From CADEED01 sp044871085 (GTDB lineage: Bacteria; Pseudomonadota; Gammaproteobacteria; Steroidobacterales; Steroidobacteraceae), in NCBI GenBank assembly GCA_044871085.1, contig JBIOZI010000270.1, positions 1 to 13,760 of the forward strand: a stretch of DNA of 13,760 nt, given 5' to 3'. Within the stretch, counting starts at the first letter, position 1. The number at the start of each line of letters is the position of its first letter. The notes under the pieces were generated by a model. That model saw only the letters and a list, made by a program, of their open reading frames with translations. It did not search any database and was not told the DNA's origin. Positions 1 through 7,027 of this stretch are shown in pieces. Position numbers and translations under genes: made by a program.

Positions 1-1
1 G

Positions 2-316
2 GCGGAGCCGCAACCGCGGCAGCCGGCGCAGTTCTCGCCGCCCCGCACGGCTGGCGGCGGCGCGGAAAATCTGGCGCAGTTCGCGCAATCCGCGGCACTT
101 TCACCGGGCCAGATGGCGCGAGTCATCCTGCGCGTCGAGGTGTTGCGCGATGGCAGCACGGGTGACGTGAAGGTGGACACCGCGTCAGGCAATGACGCGG
201 CCGACCAGGCCGCGATTCGCTATGTACGTTCGTTGGAGTGGATTCCGGCGTCGCAGGATGGTGAGCCGGTGACGATGGTGGTGCGTTTCCCGGTCGTCTT
301 CATCGGGGCGAGTTGA
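2..316 (+). CDS. TonB C-terminal-like domain protein (3' fragment)
   Basis: This is the 3' end of a gene that enters from the left edge; the frame is open from base 2 to the TGA at 314-316 (104 residues visible). The first ~35 residues are rich in Pro, Gln, Ala and Gly, like the linker of a TonB-type protein. The last ~65 resemble the TonB C-terminal domain: alternating hydrophobic residues (VILRVEVLRDG), then SGNDAADQAAIRYVRSLEW, then IPASQDGEP and a final strand VVRFPVVF. Family knowledge: such domains sit in the periplasm and contact outer-membrane receptors to transmit proton-motive force. An ATG at 113 lies inside the domain and is not a credible start. It runs convergently to the adenine deaminase gene and is probably unrelated to purine breakdown. 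Another periplasmic protein carrying this fold is possible. Confidence 0.6.
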   Translation, partial: AEPQPRQPAQFSPPRTAGGGAENLAQFAQSAALSPGQMARVILRVEVLRDGSTGDVKVDTASGNDAADQAAIRYVRSLEWIPASQDGEPVTMVVRFPVVFIGAS

Positions 317-363
317 TCTTGGGAAATCAGCTCCGCTGCTCATTGCCTCACTCCGTGGCATCG

Positions 364-388
364 CACAACGCGGTTGTGGATTGTATTT
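364..388 (+). terminator. Possible rho-independent terminator of the TonB-like gene
   Basis: CACAAC (364-369) and GTTGTG (373-378) form a perfect 6-bp stem around the loop GCG, followed by a T-rich stretch (381-388, TTGTATTT). It lies about 50 bp after the stop of the TonB-like gene at a convergent junction, where a terminator is expected. The stem is short and the T tract is interrupted, so this is only a candidate. Confidence 0.35.
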
Positions 389-446
389 CAGTCGGTGCTG
401 TAGATAGTACCTTCAATTCGTACTGTAGATAGTACTTTCAATCGGT
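376..446. repeat. Degenerate tandem repeat, ~25-bp unit, three copies
   Basis: Three consecutive units can be aligned by eye: 376-396 (most diverged, shortened), 397-421 and 422-446. The last two share CTGTAGATAGTAC and TTCAAT and differ at only a few positions; the first keeps GT.GAT.GTA and TTTCA.TCGGT. A further partial unit may follow at 447. Within the array GTACT (420-424) and AGTAC (431-435) form an inverted repeat with a 6-base centre, an arrangement seen in dimeric-repressor operators. The array lies between the 3' ends of two convergent genes and ends next to the stop of the adenine deaminase gene. Function unknown. Confidence 0.7.
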
Positions 447-450
447 ACTC

Positions 451-1476
451 TCAGTCGCTCCCTGGATGGCGGGCCGTTACGGCAGCGATTTTCCTAAGCC
501 AGTGGCGCTTGGTGTCCTCGTCCAGGAACGATGCACCAATGGAATTGCTGGCGAGCTGCGCGATGTCTGCGCGCGATAGATTCAGCGCCTGCGCCACGGC
601 CTCGTAGTTCGCGGCGATGTAGCCGCCGAAATAGGCCGGGTCATCGGAATTCACCGTGACGCACACGCCCGCATCGAGCAGGCGCTTGAGGTTGTGATCT
701 TCCATGCGCTGCACGACTTTCAGTTTCAGATTCGAGAGCGGACAGACGGTGAGCGGCATCTGCTCGCTGACGAGCCGGGCCAGCAGTGCGGGGTCCTCCT
801 CGCTGCGCACGCCGTGGTCCACGCGGCTGACTTTCAGCAGGTCCAAAGCCTCGTAGACGTATTGCGGCGGGCCTTCTTCACCCGCGTGCGCAACAGTTAG
901 AAAGCCTTCCTCGCGGGCGCGCGCGAACACCTGCGCGAATTTCGACGGCGGGTGCCCGACCTCGGACGAGTCGAGCCCGACGGCGGCAATGTGGCTCTTG
1001 AACGGCAGCGCTTGCGCCAGCGTGCTCAGCGCCTCCTCCGCGCTCAGGTGCCGCAGGAAGCACAGGATGAGCCGGGAACTGATCGCCAGGTTCTTCTGCC
1101 CATCCGCGAGCGCGCGCGAGATGCCGCTCACGACGGTTTCGAATGGTATCCCGCGGCTCGTGTGGGTCTGCGGGTCGAAGAAAATCTCCGCATGCACCAC
1201 GCCTTCGGCATGCACTGTGCGCAGGTATGCCCACGTCAGGTCGTAGAAATCCTGCTCGCTGCGCAGCACGTCCGCGACCGCGTAGTACACGTCCAGGAAA
1301 GACTGCAGATCGGAAAAGTCGTACGCCGCGCGCAGCGCCTGCACGGATGGATAGCGCAGCGGAATGCCGGCCTTGTTCGCCAGCGCGAACGCCATCTCCG
1401 GCTCGAGCGTGCCTTCGATGTGCACGTGCAGCTCGGCCTTCGGTATGCGGCGAATGAAGTCTTCGAGTCCTGTCAC
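451..1476 (-). CDS. Adenine deaminase (adenosine deaminase superfamily, type 2)
   Basis: Predicted cytoplasmic zinc enzyme converting adenine to hypoxanthine plus ammonia, which feeds xanthine dehydrogenase. The chosen start is GTG at 1476, preceded by GGAGAAAGG on the minus strand; it gives 341 residues, the usual family length. The frame extends to 1716, but that extra sequence is Arg-rich and unlike the family. Visible motifs: PKAELHVHIEGTLEPE with metal ligands H17 and H19, HAGEEGPP with H197 and catalytic E200, H221, and NSDDPAYFGGY with D278 and D279. The stretches FFDPQTHTSRGIPFE and VGLDSSEVGHPPSKF resemble Pseudomonas PA0148-type adenine deaminases more than classical adenosine deaminases. 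Automatic annotation often calls this group adenosine deaminase (add), and adenosine activity cannot be excluded. It is transcribed divergently from the urate operon across a shared 220-bp region. Confidence 0.9.
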   Translation of the reverse strand: MTGLEDFIRRIPKAELHVHIEGTLEPEMAFALANKAGIPLRYPSVQALRAAYDFSDLQSFLDVYYAVADVLRSEQDFYDLTWAYLRTVHAEGVVHAEIFFDPQTHTSRGIPFETVVSGISRALADGQKNLAISSRLILCFLRHLSAEEALSTLAQALPFKSHIAAVGLDSSEVGHPPSKFAQVFARAREEGFLTVAHAGEEGPPQYVYEALDLLKVSRVDHGVRSEEDPALLARLVSEQMPLTVCPLSNLKLKVVQRMEDHNLKRLLDAGVCVTVNSDDPAYFGGYIAANYEAVAQALNLSRADIAQLASNSIGASFLDEDTKRHWLRKIAAVTARHPGSD

Positions 1477-1696
1477 CCTTTCTCCATGAGCGTCGAGCCG
1501 GCCGGGGCCCGCCAGGCGGATGATGCACAACCCATGCCGCGCCTGTCGCCATGATTTCCGACTCGCGCCCCGCTGGCAAGTGCGCAAAACAGTGCGTTCG
1601 GCCTCGACGTGCACGAAACCCGCCACGATCGTACACACTCTTTTCAGTGCGGCACGGCGGCGCGTATGCTCTCGTCGAACAGGGTTTTCGAGGTGT
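1477..1696. promoter_or_regulatory. Divergent promoter region, adenine deaminase / uraH operon
   Basis: This 220-bp gap separates the start of the adenine deaminase gene (minus) from uraH (plus), and it must hold the promoters for both if the eight plus-strand genes form one operon. Two 8-bp perfect palindromes, CGTGCACG (1608-1615) and ACGATCGT (1625-1632), lie 17 bp apart centre to centre just upstream of the candidate operon promoter and could be regulator half-sites. No known purine-regulator operator was recognised. The minus-strand promoter could not be picked out. Confidence 0.55.
1641..1670 (+). promoter_or_regulatory. Candidate sigma-70 promoter for the uraH-xdh-puu operon
   Basis: TTTTCA (1641-1646, 4 of 6 matches to TTGACA) is followed after 18 bp by TATGCT (1665-1670, 4 of 6 matches to TATAAT). 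A start of transcription near 1677 would leave a leader of about 20 nt before uraH. It was chosen by eye from a GC-rich region, where such matches are less common by chance but not compelling. Confidence 0.35.
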
Positions 1697-2053
1697 ATGT
1701 TGGGCAAGCTGACCACTCACGTGCTCGACGTTGCCGACGGAATTCCCGCGGCCGGAATGCGCATCGAGCTGCACGATCTCGCTTCTGCCGCGCCGCGCAT
1801 CATCCAGGAAATCCGTACCAACGCTGATGGCCGGACGGCCGCGCCGCTGCTCGAAGGCGGGTCGCTGCGCGTGGGCCGGTTCGCGCTCACGTTCCACGTC
1901 GCGGAGTACTTTCGCGGGCGGGGCGTCAAGCTGGCCGAGCCGCCGTTTCTCGACGAGGTGGTCGTCAGATTCGGCATCGCCGACGCGGCGCAGAACTACC
2001 ACGTGCCCCTGCTGGCTTCGCCGTGGAGCTACTCCACGTATCGCGGCAGTTAG
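1697..2053 (+). CDS. uraH: 5-Hydroxyisourate hydrolase (transthyretin-like)
   Basis: Hydrolyses 5-hydroxyisourate, the unstable product of urate oxidation, to OHCU. The 118-residue protein has the hallmarks of the transthyretin-related hydrolases: an N-terminal LTTHVLDVADGIPAAG with H8, NADGR with R46, a C-terminal H102, and the terminal YRGS tetrapeptide (115-118) that separates these enzymes from true transthyretin. There is no signal peptide, so it should be cytoplasmic. The start is ATG at 1697 with GAGG three bases upstream, a short spacing; upstream sequence in the same frame is not family-like. It is first in the operon, and its TAG stop is one base before the xdhA ATG, which suggests coupled translation. 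Other names in use are hiuH and pucM. Confidence 0.93.
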   Translation: MLGKLTTHVLDVADGIPAAGMRIELHDLASAAPRIIQEIRTNADGRTAAPLLEGGSLRVGRFALTFHVAEYFRGRGVKLAEPPFLDEVVVRFGIADAAQNYHVPLLASPWSYSTYRGS

Positions 2054-2054
2054 C

Positions 2055-3551
2055 ATGCCGCCTGCGCTTTCCGGAGCCGACCGCGATGCCGTGCGCTTCG
2101 TGCTGGATGGCGAAGTCGTTTCCGTGTCCGACTTGCCGGCCACGACCACCGTTCTCGAATACCTGCGCAACCATGCCGGCCGCACCGGTACCAAGGAGGG
2201 CTGTGCGGAGGGCGATTGCGGCGCGTGCACCGTCGTAGTCGGCGAGCTTGCGCCGGGCGCGGACGCCATCCGTTATCGCGCCGTCAATTCCTGCATACGA
2301 TTCCTGCCGACGCTGGATGGCAAGGAGCTGGTGTCCGTCGAGAGCTTGCGCTCGCCCGACGGTGCATTGCATCCCGTCCAGCAGGCGATGGTCGACAACC
2401 ATGCGTCGCAGTGCGGCTTCTGCACGCCGGGTTTCGTGATGTCGCTGTTCGCCCTCTATCTGAATGAGTCGCACGCGAAGCGCGACGACGTCGTCGATAC
2501 GCTGGCCGGCAACCTGTGCCGTTGCACGGGCTATCGGCCGATCATCGATGCGGGGCTCCGGATGTTCGGGTACGCGGCGCCGACCCGCTGGAATCGGGAA
2601 GAGGCGCAGTCGCCGGAGCGGTTGGCGCGGTTGCAGTCCATTCGCAGGGGCGCGGACGAGCCGTTGCAGCTGCCCGCGTTTCGCGCGCCGCGAACGGTGG
2701 GCGAATTGACCGCGGCGCTGGAAGAGGTTCCGAATTCCCTGCTCCTTGCCGGCGGCACGGATGTGGGACTCTGGGTCACCAAGCATCAACGCGATCTGCC
2801 GCCGATCATCTACCTCGGCGAAGTCGCGGAGCTGAAACAGATCCGCCAGGACGAGTCCGGGCTCTGGATCGGAGCGGGCGTTGCGCTGACCGATGCCTGG
2901 GCCCTGCTGGTGGAAGCGTTTCCGGAGCTCGCGGAACAGGCCATGCGCTTCGCCTCACCACCCATTCGGAATTCCGCGACGCTGTGCGGGAATATCGCCA
3001 ACGGCTCGCCCATCGGGGACTCGTTGCCGGCGTTGATCGCGCTCGGCGCCGCGGTCGATGTGCGCAAGGGCGAGAAGATCCGGCGCGTATCGCTCGAGAA
3101 GTTTTTTCTCGGGTATCAGAAGAAGGACCTCGCACCGGGCGAGTTCGTGGTGGGTGTGCAGATTCCCGCGCGCAAGGCCGGCAGCTTTATTGCCAGTTAT
3201 AAAGTGTCGAAGCGCATCGAGCAGGACATCTCCGCGGTCTGCGCGACCATTTCGGTCACGGTCGAAGCGGGCATCGTGAGCGATGCGCGACTCGGCTTCG
3301 GTGGCATGGCGGCGGTTCCGGCTCGTGCCGCGCATGCGGAAGCGGCTTTGATGGGCAAGGCCTGGTCGCGGAAGTCGGTGGATGCCGCAATCGACGCGTT
3401 GCGCGTGGACTTTCAGCCGTTGACGGACATGCGCGCGAGCAGCGCTTATCGACTGCGCACGGCTGGCAATCTGCTGCTGCGGTTCTATCTGGAGCGTGCC
3501 GCCAATCCCCCGGCGCTGCGAACCGAAGACGCGTTGCAGGGAATGAGCTGA
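2055..3551 (+). CDS. xdhA: Xanthine dehydrogenase small subunit (2Fe-2S and FAD domains)
   Basis: Electron-transfer subunit of a Rhodobacter-type XdhAB enzyme that oxidises hypoxanthine to xanthine and then urate with NAD+. The 498 residues contain, in order: a plant-ferredoxin-like 2Fe-2S domain (C50, C55, C58 in CAEGDCGACTVV, plus C80), a helical 2Fe-2S domain (C120, C123 in CGFCTPG and C155, C157 in NLCRCTGYRP), an FAD domain from about residue 205 with LLAGGTDVGLW (230-240) and ATLCGNIANGSPIGDSLP (308-325), and a C-terminal CO-dehydrogenase flavoprotein-like domain to the end. All eight cluster cysteines are present. The ATG at 2055 lies one base after the uraH stop. No strong ribosome-binding site is visible, consistent with translational coupling. 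The stop is three bases before xdhB. Confidence 0.96.
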   Translation: MPPALSGADRDAVRFVLDGEVVSVSDLPATTTVLEYLRNHAGRTGTKEGCAEGDCGACTVVVGELAPGADAIRYRAVNSCIRFLPTLDGKELVSVESLRSPDGALHPVQQAMVDNHASQCGFCTPGFVMSLFALYLNESHAKRDDVVDTLAGNLCRCTGYRPIIDAGLRMFGYAAPTRWNREEAQSPERLARLQSIRRGADEPLQLPAFRAPRTVGELTAALEEVPNSLLLAGGTDVGLWVTKHQRDLPPIIYLGEVAELKQIRQDESGLWIGAGVALTDAWALLVEAFPELAEQAMRFASPPIRNSATLCGNIANGSPIGDSLPALIALGAAVDVRKGEKIRRVSLEKFFLGYQKKDLAPGEFVVGVQIPARKAGSFIASYKVSKRIEQDISAVCATISVTVEAGIVSDARLGFGGMAAVPARAAHAEAALMGKAWSRKSVDAAIDALRVDFQPLTDMRASSAYRLRTAGNLLLRFYLERAANPPALRTEDALQGMS

Positions 3552-3554
3552 AGC

Positions 3555-5840
3555 GTGAGCGTCGGCCAGCCACAACCGCACGACAGCGCCCATCTGCATG
3601 TGAGCGGTGAAGCGCTCTATTGCGATGACATTCCCTTGCCGGCGAACACGCTGCACGCGGCCTTCGGCCTGAGCGCCATCGCTCACGGAACCATTCGATC
3701 CCTGGACCTCTCGCAGGTGAGCAGCGCGCCGGGCGTGGTGGCGGTGGCGCTGCCCGCCGATATTCCAGGCGAGAACAACTACGGCGGCATCGTGAAGGAC
3801 GATCCCATCTTTGCGCAGACTGAAGTGCAGTACGCAGGGCAACCGATCTTCGCGGTGGCGGCGACGTCTTATGCGGCGGCACGCAGCGCTGCTCGCCGGG
3901 CGAAAGTGGCCTATGCCGAGCTGCCCGCGATTCTGGATATTCGCGCGGCGCTCGCGGCCGGCAGCTTCGTACTACCTACCAAGACGGTGGTGCGCGGTGA
4001 ACCGGATGCCATGCTGGAACGCGCCGCGCATCGCAGCCAGGGCACGGTCACGATCGGCGGTCAGGATCACTTCTACCTGGAAGGACACATCGCCGTGGCC
4101 CTGCCACAGGAAGACGGCGCGTTTCTCATTCACAGCTCCACGCAGCATCCCAGCGAAGTCCAGGGCGTCGTCGCGCATGCGCTGGGCGTGCCGGCCAATC
4201 TAGTCACGGTGTACTGCCGGCGCATGGGCGGAGGCTTCGGCGGCAAAGAAAGCCAGGCGGCGCTGATTGCCGCCGCGGCGGCGGTGCTGGCGAAGAAAAC
4301 CCGCCGGCCGGTGAAGCTGCGTCTCGATCGCGATGTCGACATGATCATGACCGGCAAGCGGCACGACTTCGTTGCCGATTACGCCGTGGGCTTCGACGAC
4401 CGGGGACGGATTCTCGCGCTCAAGGTGATGCTGGTTTCGCGCTGCGGCTATTCGGCGGATCTATCCGGGCCGGTGAACGATCGCGCGCTGTGTCACGTGG
4501 ACAACGCCTATTTCCTCGAGCACGTCGAGATCATTTCTCATCGCTGCAAGACCCACACCGTTTCCAACACGGCGTTTCGCGGCTTTGGTGGGCCCCAGGG
4601 AATGATGGTGATCGAAGCCGTGCTGGATGACATCGCGCGTATCCTGAAAGTCGACGCGCTCGATGTCCGGCGCGCCAATTTCTACGGCGTGGCAGACCGC
4701 AACGTCACGCATTACGGACAACCGGTCGAAGACAACGTCATTCACGACGTCGTCGCGCAGCTCGAGAGCAGCAGCGACTATCGAACACGCCGGGAGGCGG
4801 TGACGCGGTGGAATGCCGCGAATGCCGTGATCAAGCGCGGGCTGGCATTGACGCCGGTGAAGTTCGGCATCTCGTTCACGGCGACGCACTTGAACCAGGG
4901 GGGCGCGCTGGTCCAGGTATACACGGATGGCACGGTGCTGCTGAATCATGGCGGCACCGAGATGGGCCAGGGCGTTCACATCAAGGTGGCGCAGGTCGTG
5001 GCGGCGGAGCTCGGGCTTCCGTTGAGCTCGGTTCATCTGACGACCACCGATACGAGCAAGGTGCCGAATACTTCCGCGACGGCGGCGTCCTCCGGCGCGG
5101 ATCTCAACGGCAAGGCGGCGCAGATTGCGGCTCGAACGATCAAAGATCGTCTGATCCGGCTCGCCGCGCACAGCCACGGTGTCGAGGCTTCGAGCGTGCG
5201 TTTCGCGGATGGGCGCGTGCGCATCGGCGCGCAGGAAGTCGCGTTTGCCGAGTTGGCACGCCAGGCTCATGTGGCGCGAATATCGTTGTCGGCCACGGGG
5301 TTTTACCGCACGCCGAAGATCGAGTGGGACATGGCCGCGATGAGAGGGCGGCCGTTTTTCTACTTCGCATATGGTGCCGCGGTGTCGGAAGTGGCCGTGG
5401 ATACGCTCACCGGGGAGACGCGGCTGCTGCGCGTCGACATCCTGCACGACGCGGGCTCCTCGTTGAACCCGGCGATCGACCTCGGGCAGATCGAAGGTGG
5501 ATTCCTGCAGGGCATGGGATGGCTCACATCCGAGGAGCTGTGGTGGAATCCGCACGGTGAATTGCAAACGCATGCGCCCTCCACCTACAAGATTCCCACG
5601 GCGCGTGATTGGCCGCTGCTGGCGCGCGTGAAGATTCTCGAGTCGGCTCCGAACAAAGAGGACACGATCCATCGCTCCAAGGCCGTGGGCGAGCCGCCGT
5701 TGATGCTGGCAATCTCGGTGTTCCAGGCGATTCGGGATGCGTGCGCTTCGTGCGGCGCCCCGGGCAATCTGCCGGACCTGACGGCGCCTGCAACTCCTGA
5801 AGCCGTGCTGCGCGCCATAGACAGCGTGAGCGGCGTTTGA
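3555..5840 (+). CDS. xdhB: Xanthine dehydrogenase molybdopterin-binding large subunit
   Basis: Catalytic subunit holding the molybdenum cofactor, where hypoxanthine and xanthine are hydroxylated. 761 residues, close to the family norm. Active-site landmarks are intact: E176 in QDHFYLEG and R342 in NTAFRGFGG (the substrate-binding Glu and Arg of the family), Q197 in STQHPSEVQ and GGGFGGK (225-231) at the cofactor, EMGQGV (469-474), and the general base E713 in KAVGEPP. The N-terminal ~130 residues form the usual a/b hammerhead domain. The start is GTG at 3555, three bases after the xdhA stop; the next residues match the family N-terminus (SAHLHVSGEALYCDDI). The presence of Glu and Arg at the substrate site supports xanthine dehydrogenase over aldehyde oxidase. 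One base separates its TGA from the xdhC ATG. Confidence 0.96.
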   Translation: MSVGQPQPHDSAHLHVSGEALYCDDIPLPANTLHAAFGLSAIAHGTIRSLDLSQVSSAPGVVAVALPADIPGENNYGGIVKDDPIFAQTEVQYAGQPIFAVAATSYAAARSAARRAKVAYAELPAILDIRAALAAGSFVLPTKTVVRGEPDAMLERAAHRSQGTVTIGGQDHFYLEGHIAVALPQEDGAFLIHSSTQHPSEVQGVVAHALGVPANLVTVYCRRMGGGFGGKESQAALIAAAAAVLAKKTRRPVKLRLDRDVDMIMTGKRHDFVADYAVGFDDRGRILALKVMLVSRCGYSADLSGPVNDRALCHVDNAYFLEHVEIISHRCKTHTVSNTAFRGFGGPQGMMVIEAVLDDIARILKVDALDVRRANFYGVADRNVTHYGQPVEDNVIHDVVAQLESSSDYRTRREAVTRWNAANAVIKRGLALTPVKFGISFTATHLNQGGALVQVYTDGTVLLNHGGTEMGQGVHIKVAQVVAAELGLPLSSVHLTTTDTSKVPNTSATAASSGADLNGKAAQIAARTIKDRLIRLAAHSHGVEASSVRFADGRVRIGAQEVAFAELARQAHVARISLSATGFYRTPKIEWDMAAMRGRPFFYFAYGAAVSEVAVDTLTGETRLLRVDILHDAGSSLNPAIDLGQIEGGFLQGMGWLTSEELWWNPHGELQTHAPSTYKIPTARDWPLLARVKILESAPNKEDTIHRSKAVGEPPLMLAISVFQAIRDACASCGAPGNLPDLTAPATPEAVLRAIDSVSGV

Positions 5841-5841
5841 G

Positions 5842-7023
5842 ATGAGCGAGCTGGCGCCCGCCGTACCCTGGTTGACGCCTCTCGAGGGCGCGTGGCCTTC
5901 TGCGGTAGTTCGATTGCTCGCCAGCACGCCGGCGGCGGTGCGTGTAGTGGTTGCGGGCATGCGCGGCTCGGCGCCGCGAGATCCGGGCGCGTGCCTGCTC
6001 GTGACGCCTGACACCATCGAAGGAACCATCGGCGGCGGGCACCTGGAATTCGAAGCGATTCAAATGGCCCGCGCCTTCCTGGCGGCGGACGAACGCCAGC
6101 CCGCGGTGCAGATCCGTCGGCTGATCCTGGGCGAGGACTTGCGCCAGTGCTGTGGCGGCGCGGTGCAGCTGTGGTTGGAGCGCTTCACGGCCTCTGACCT
6201 GACGCTGCTGCAGGCCGCGGCGCAGGCCGCACTTGGTGAACGCGCCATGCTCGAGAGCGCCTTCGACGGCATGCGCGTGTCTCGCCGGCTGATCGCTGCG
6301 ACCTCGCCCGAATCGCTGCGCTTCACGTCGGACTCGGAGCAGGCGGGCACATTGCTGGAAAGGCTCGGTGCTCCGGCGCAAGACCTCTGGATTTTCGGCG
6401 CGGGCCACGTGGGCCAGGCAATCGTCCGGGCGCTGAGCGATTTGCCGTTCGCCATCACCTGGGTGGATTCGCGCCCCGACGTGCTGCCCACCCGCCTGCC
6501 GGTGAATGTGCGCGCGCTCGGTGAGCCGCAGCCTGCCGGGCTGCTCGCTGACGTATCAGAGGGTGCGATGTACCTCGTCCTCACCCACGATCACGCGCTC
6601 GACTACTCCCTGTGCCACTCCATTCTTCGGCGGGACGCCTTTGCATGGCTGGGCTTGATCGGCTCGGAAAGCAAGGCCGCACGTTTTCGCTCGCGCCTTC
6701 GCAAGGACGGCATTGCACCGGCGCTCATCGGGAAACTGGTTTGCCCGATCGGCATCTCCGGCATAGAAAGCAAGGCGCCCGCCGCCATCGCAATCGCGGT
6801 GGCCGCGCAATTGCTCCAGACGCTGCACGCGCGAGGAGCCGCGAACCCACGCCCCGCCGGCATCGCGAGCATCGGAGTGCGGCCGGCGCCGGCAGCTTCG
6901 CAGGGCGCGGCGCACGATTGCGGCGAAGGTTGCGGCGGGTGCGCGGGCTCGCCCGAGAAGCCGGCGAGGGATGCAACGGAAACGCCTCGGCTGGTTCCGC
7001 GCGGCATCACCGGGCGTAGTTAG
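5842..7023 (+). CDS. xdhC: Xanthine dehydrogenase accessory protein XdhC with cysteine-bearing tail
   Basis: Chaperone that binds molybdenum cofactor, promotes its sulfuration and delivers it to XdhB in the cytoplasm. The N-terminal XdhC/CoxI domain shows RGSAPRDPGACLLV (41-54), EGTIGGGHLEFEA (60-72) and the conserved Cys pair QCCGG (102-106). A Rossmann-type domain follows with IFGAGHVGQAIV (184-195), WVDSRPD (207-213), THDHALD (248-254) and GLIGSESKAARF (271-282). Family members are usually about 270-330 residues; this one has 393. The excess is mostly a Gly/Ala/Pro-rich tail from about residue 331, containing CGEGCGGC (360-367, Cys at 360, 364 and 367). Such a tail could bind metal or sulfur, but this is inference. 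The ATG at 5842 lies one base after the xdhB stop. Confidence 0.93.
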   Translation: MSELAPAVPWLTPLEGAWPSAVVRLLASTPAAVRVVVAGMRGSAPRDPGACLLVTPDTIEGTIGGGHLEFEAIQMARAFLAADERQPAVQIRRLILGEDLRQCCGGAVQLWLERFTASDLTLLQAAAQAALGERAMLESAFDGMRVSRRLIAATSPESLRFTSDSEQAGTLLERLGAPAQDLWIFGAGHVGQAIVRALSDLPFAITWVDSRPDVLPTRLPVNVRALGEPQPAGLLADVSEGAMYLVLTHDHALDYSLCHSILRRDAFAWLGLIGSESKAARFRSRLRKDGIAPALIGKLVCPIGISGIESKAPAAIAIAVAAQLLQTLHARGAANPRPAGIASIGVRPAPAASQGAAHDCGEGCGGCAGSPEKPARDATETPRLVPRGITGRS

Positions 7024-7027
7024 CGCC

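Noticed and set aside
1477..1716. N-terminal extension of adenine deaminase (80 extra codons)
   Set aside because: The extension is Arg-rich, unlike the family, overlaps the start of uraH, and the GTG at 1476 has a good ribosome-binding site and gives the family length.
878..2269. Long minus-strand open frame overlapping adenine deaminase and uraH
   Set aside because: It overlaps adenine deaminase in another frame and runs antisense to uraH and xdhA. It has Arg/Pro-rich shadow composition and no motif.
4461..6029. Minus-strand open frame (522 codons) opposite xdhB
   Set aside because: Antisense to the catalytic core of xdhB; Arg/His-rich with no family features.
6971..7027. Upstream ATG start for puuD
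   Set aside because: It would overlap xdhC by 53 nt and add residues absent from the family; the GTG at 7028 matches the usual N-terminus.
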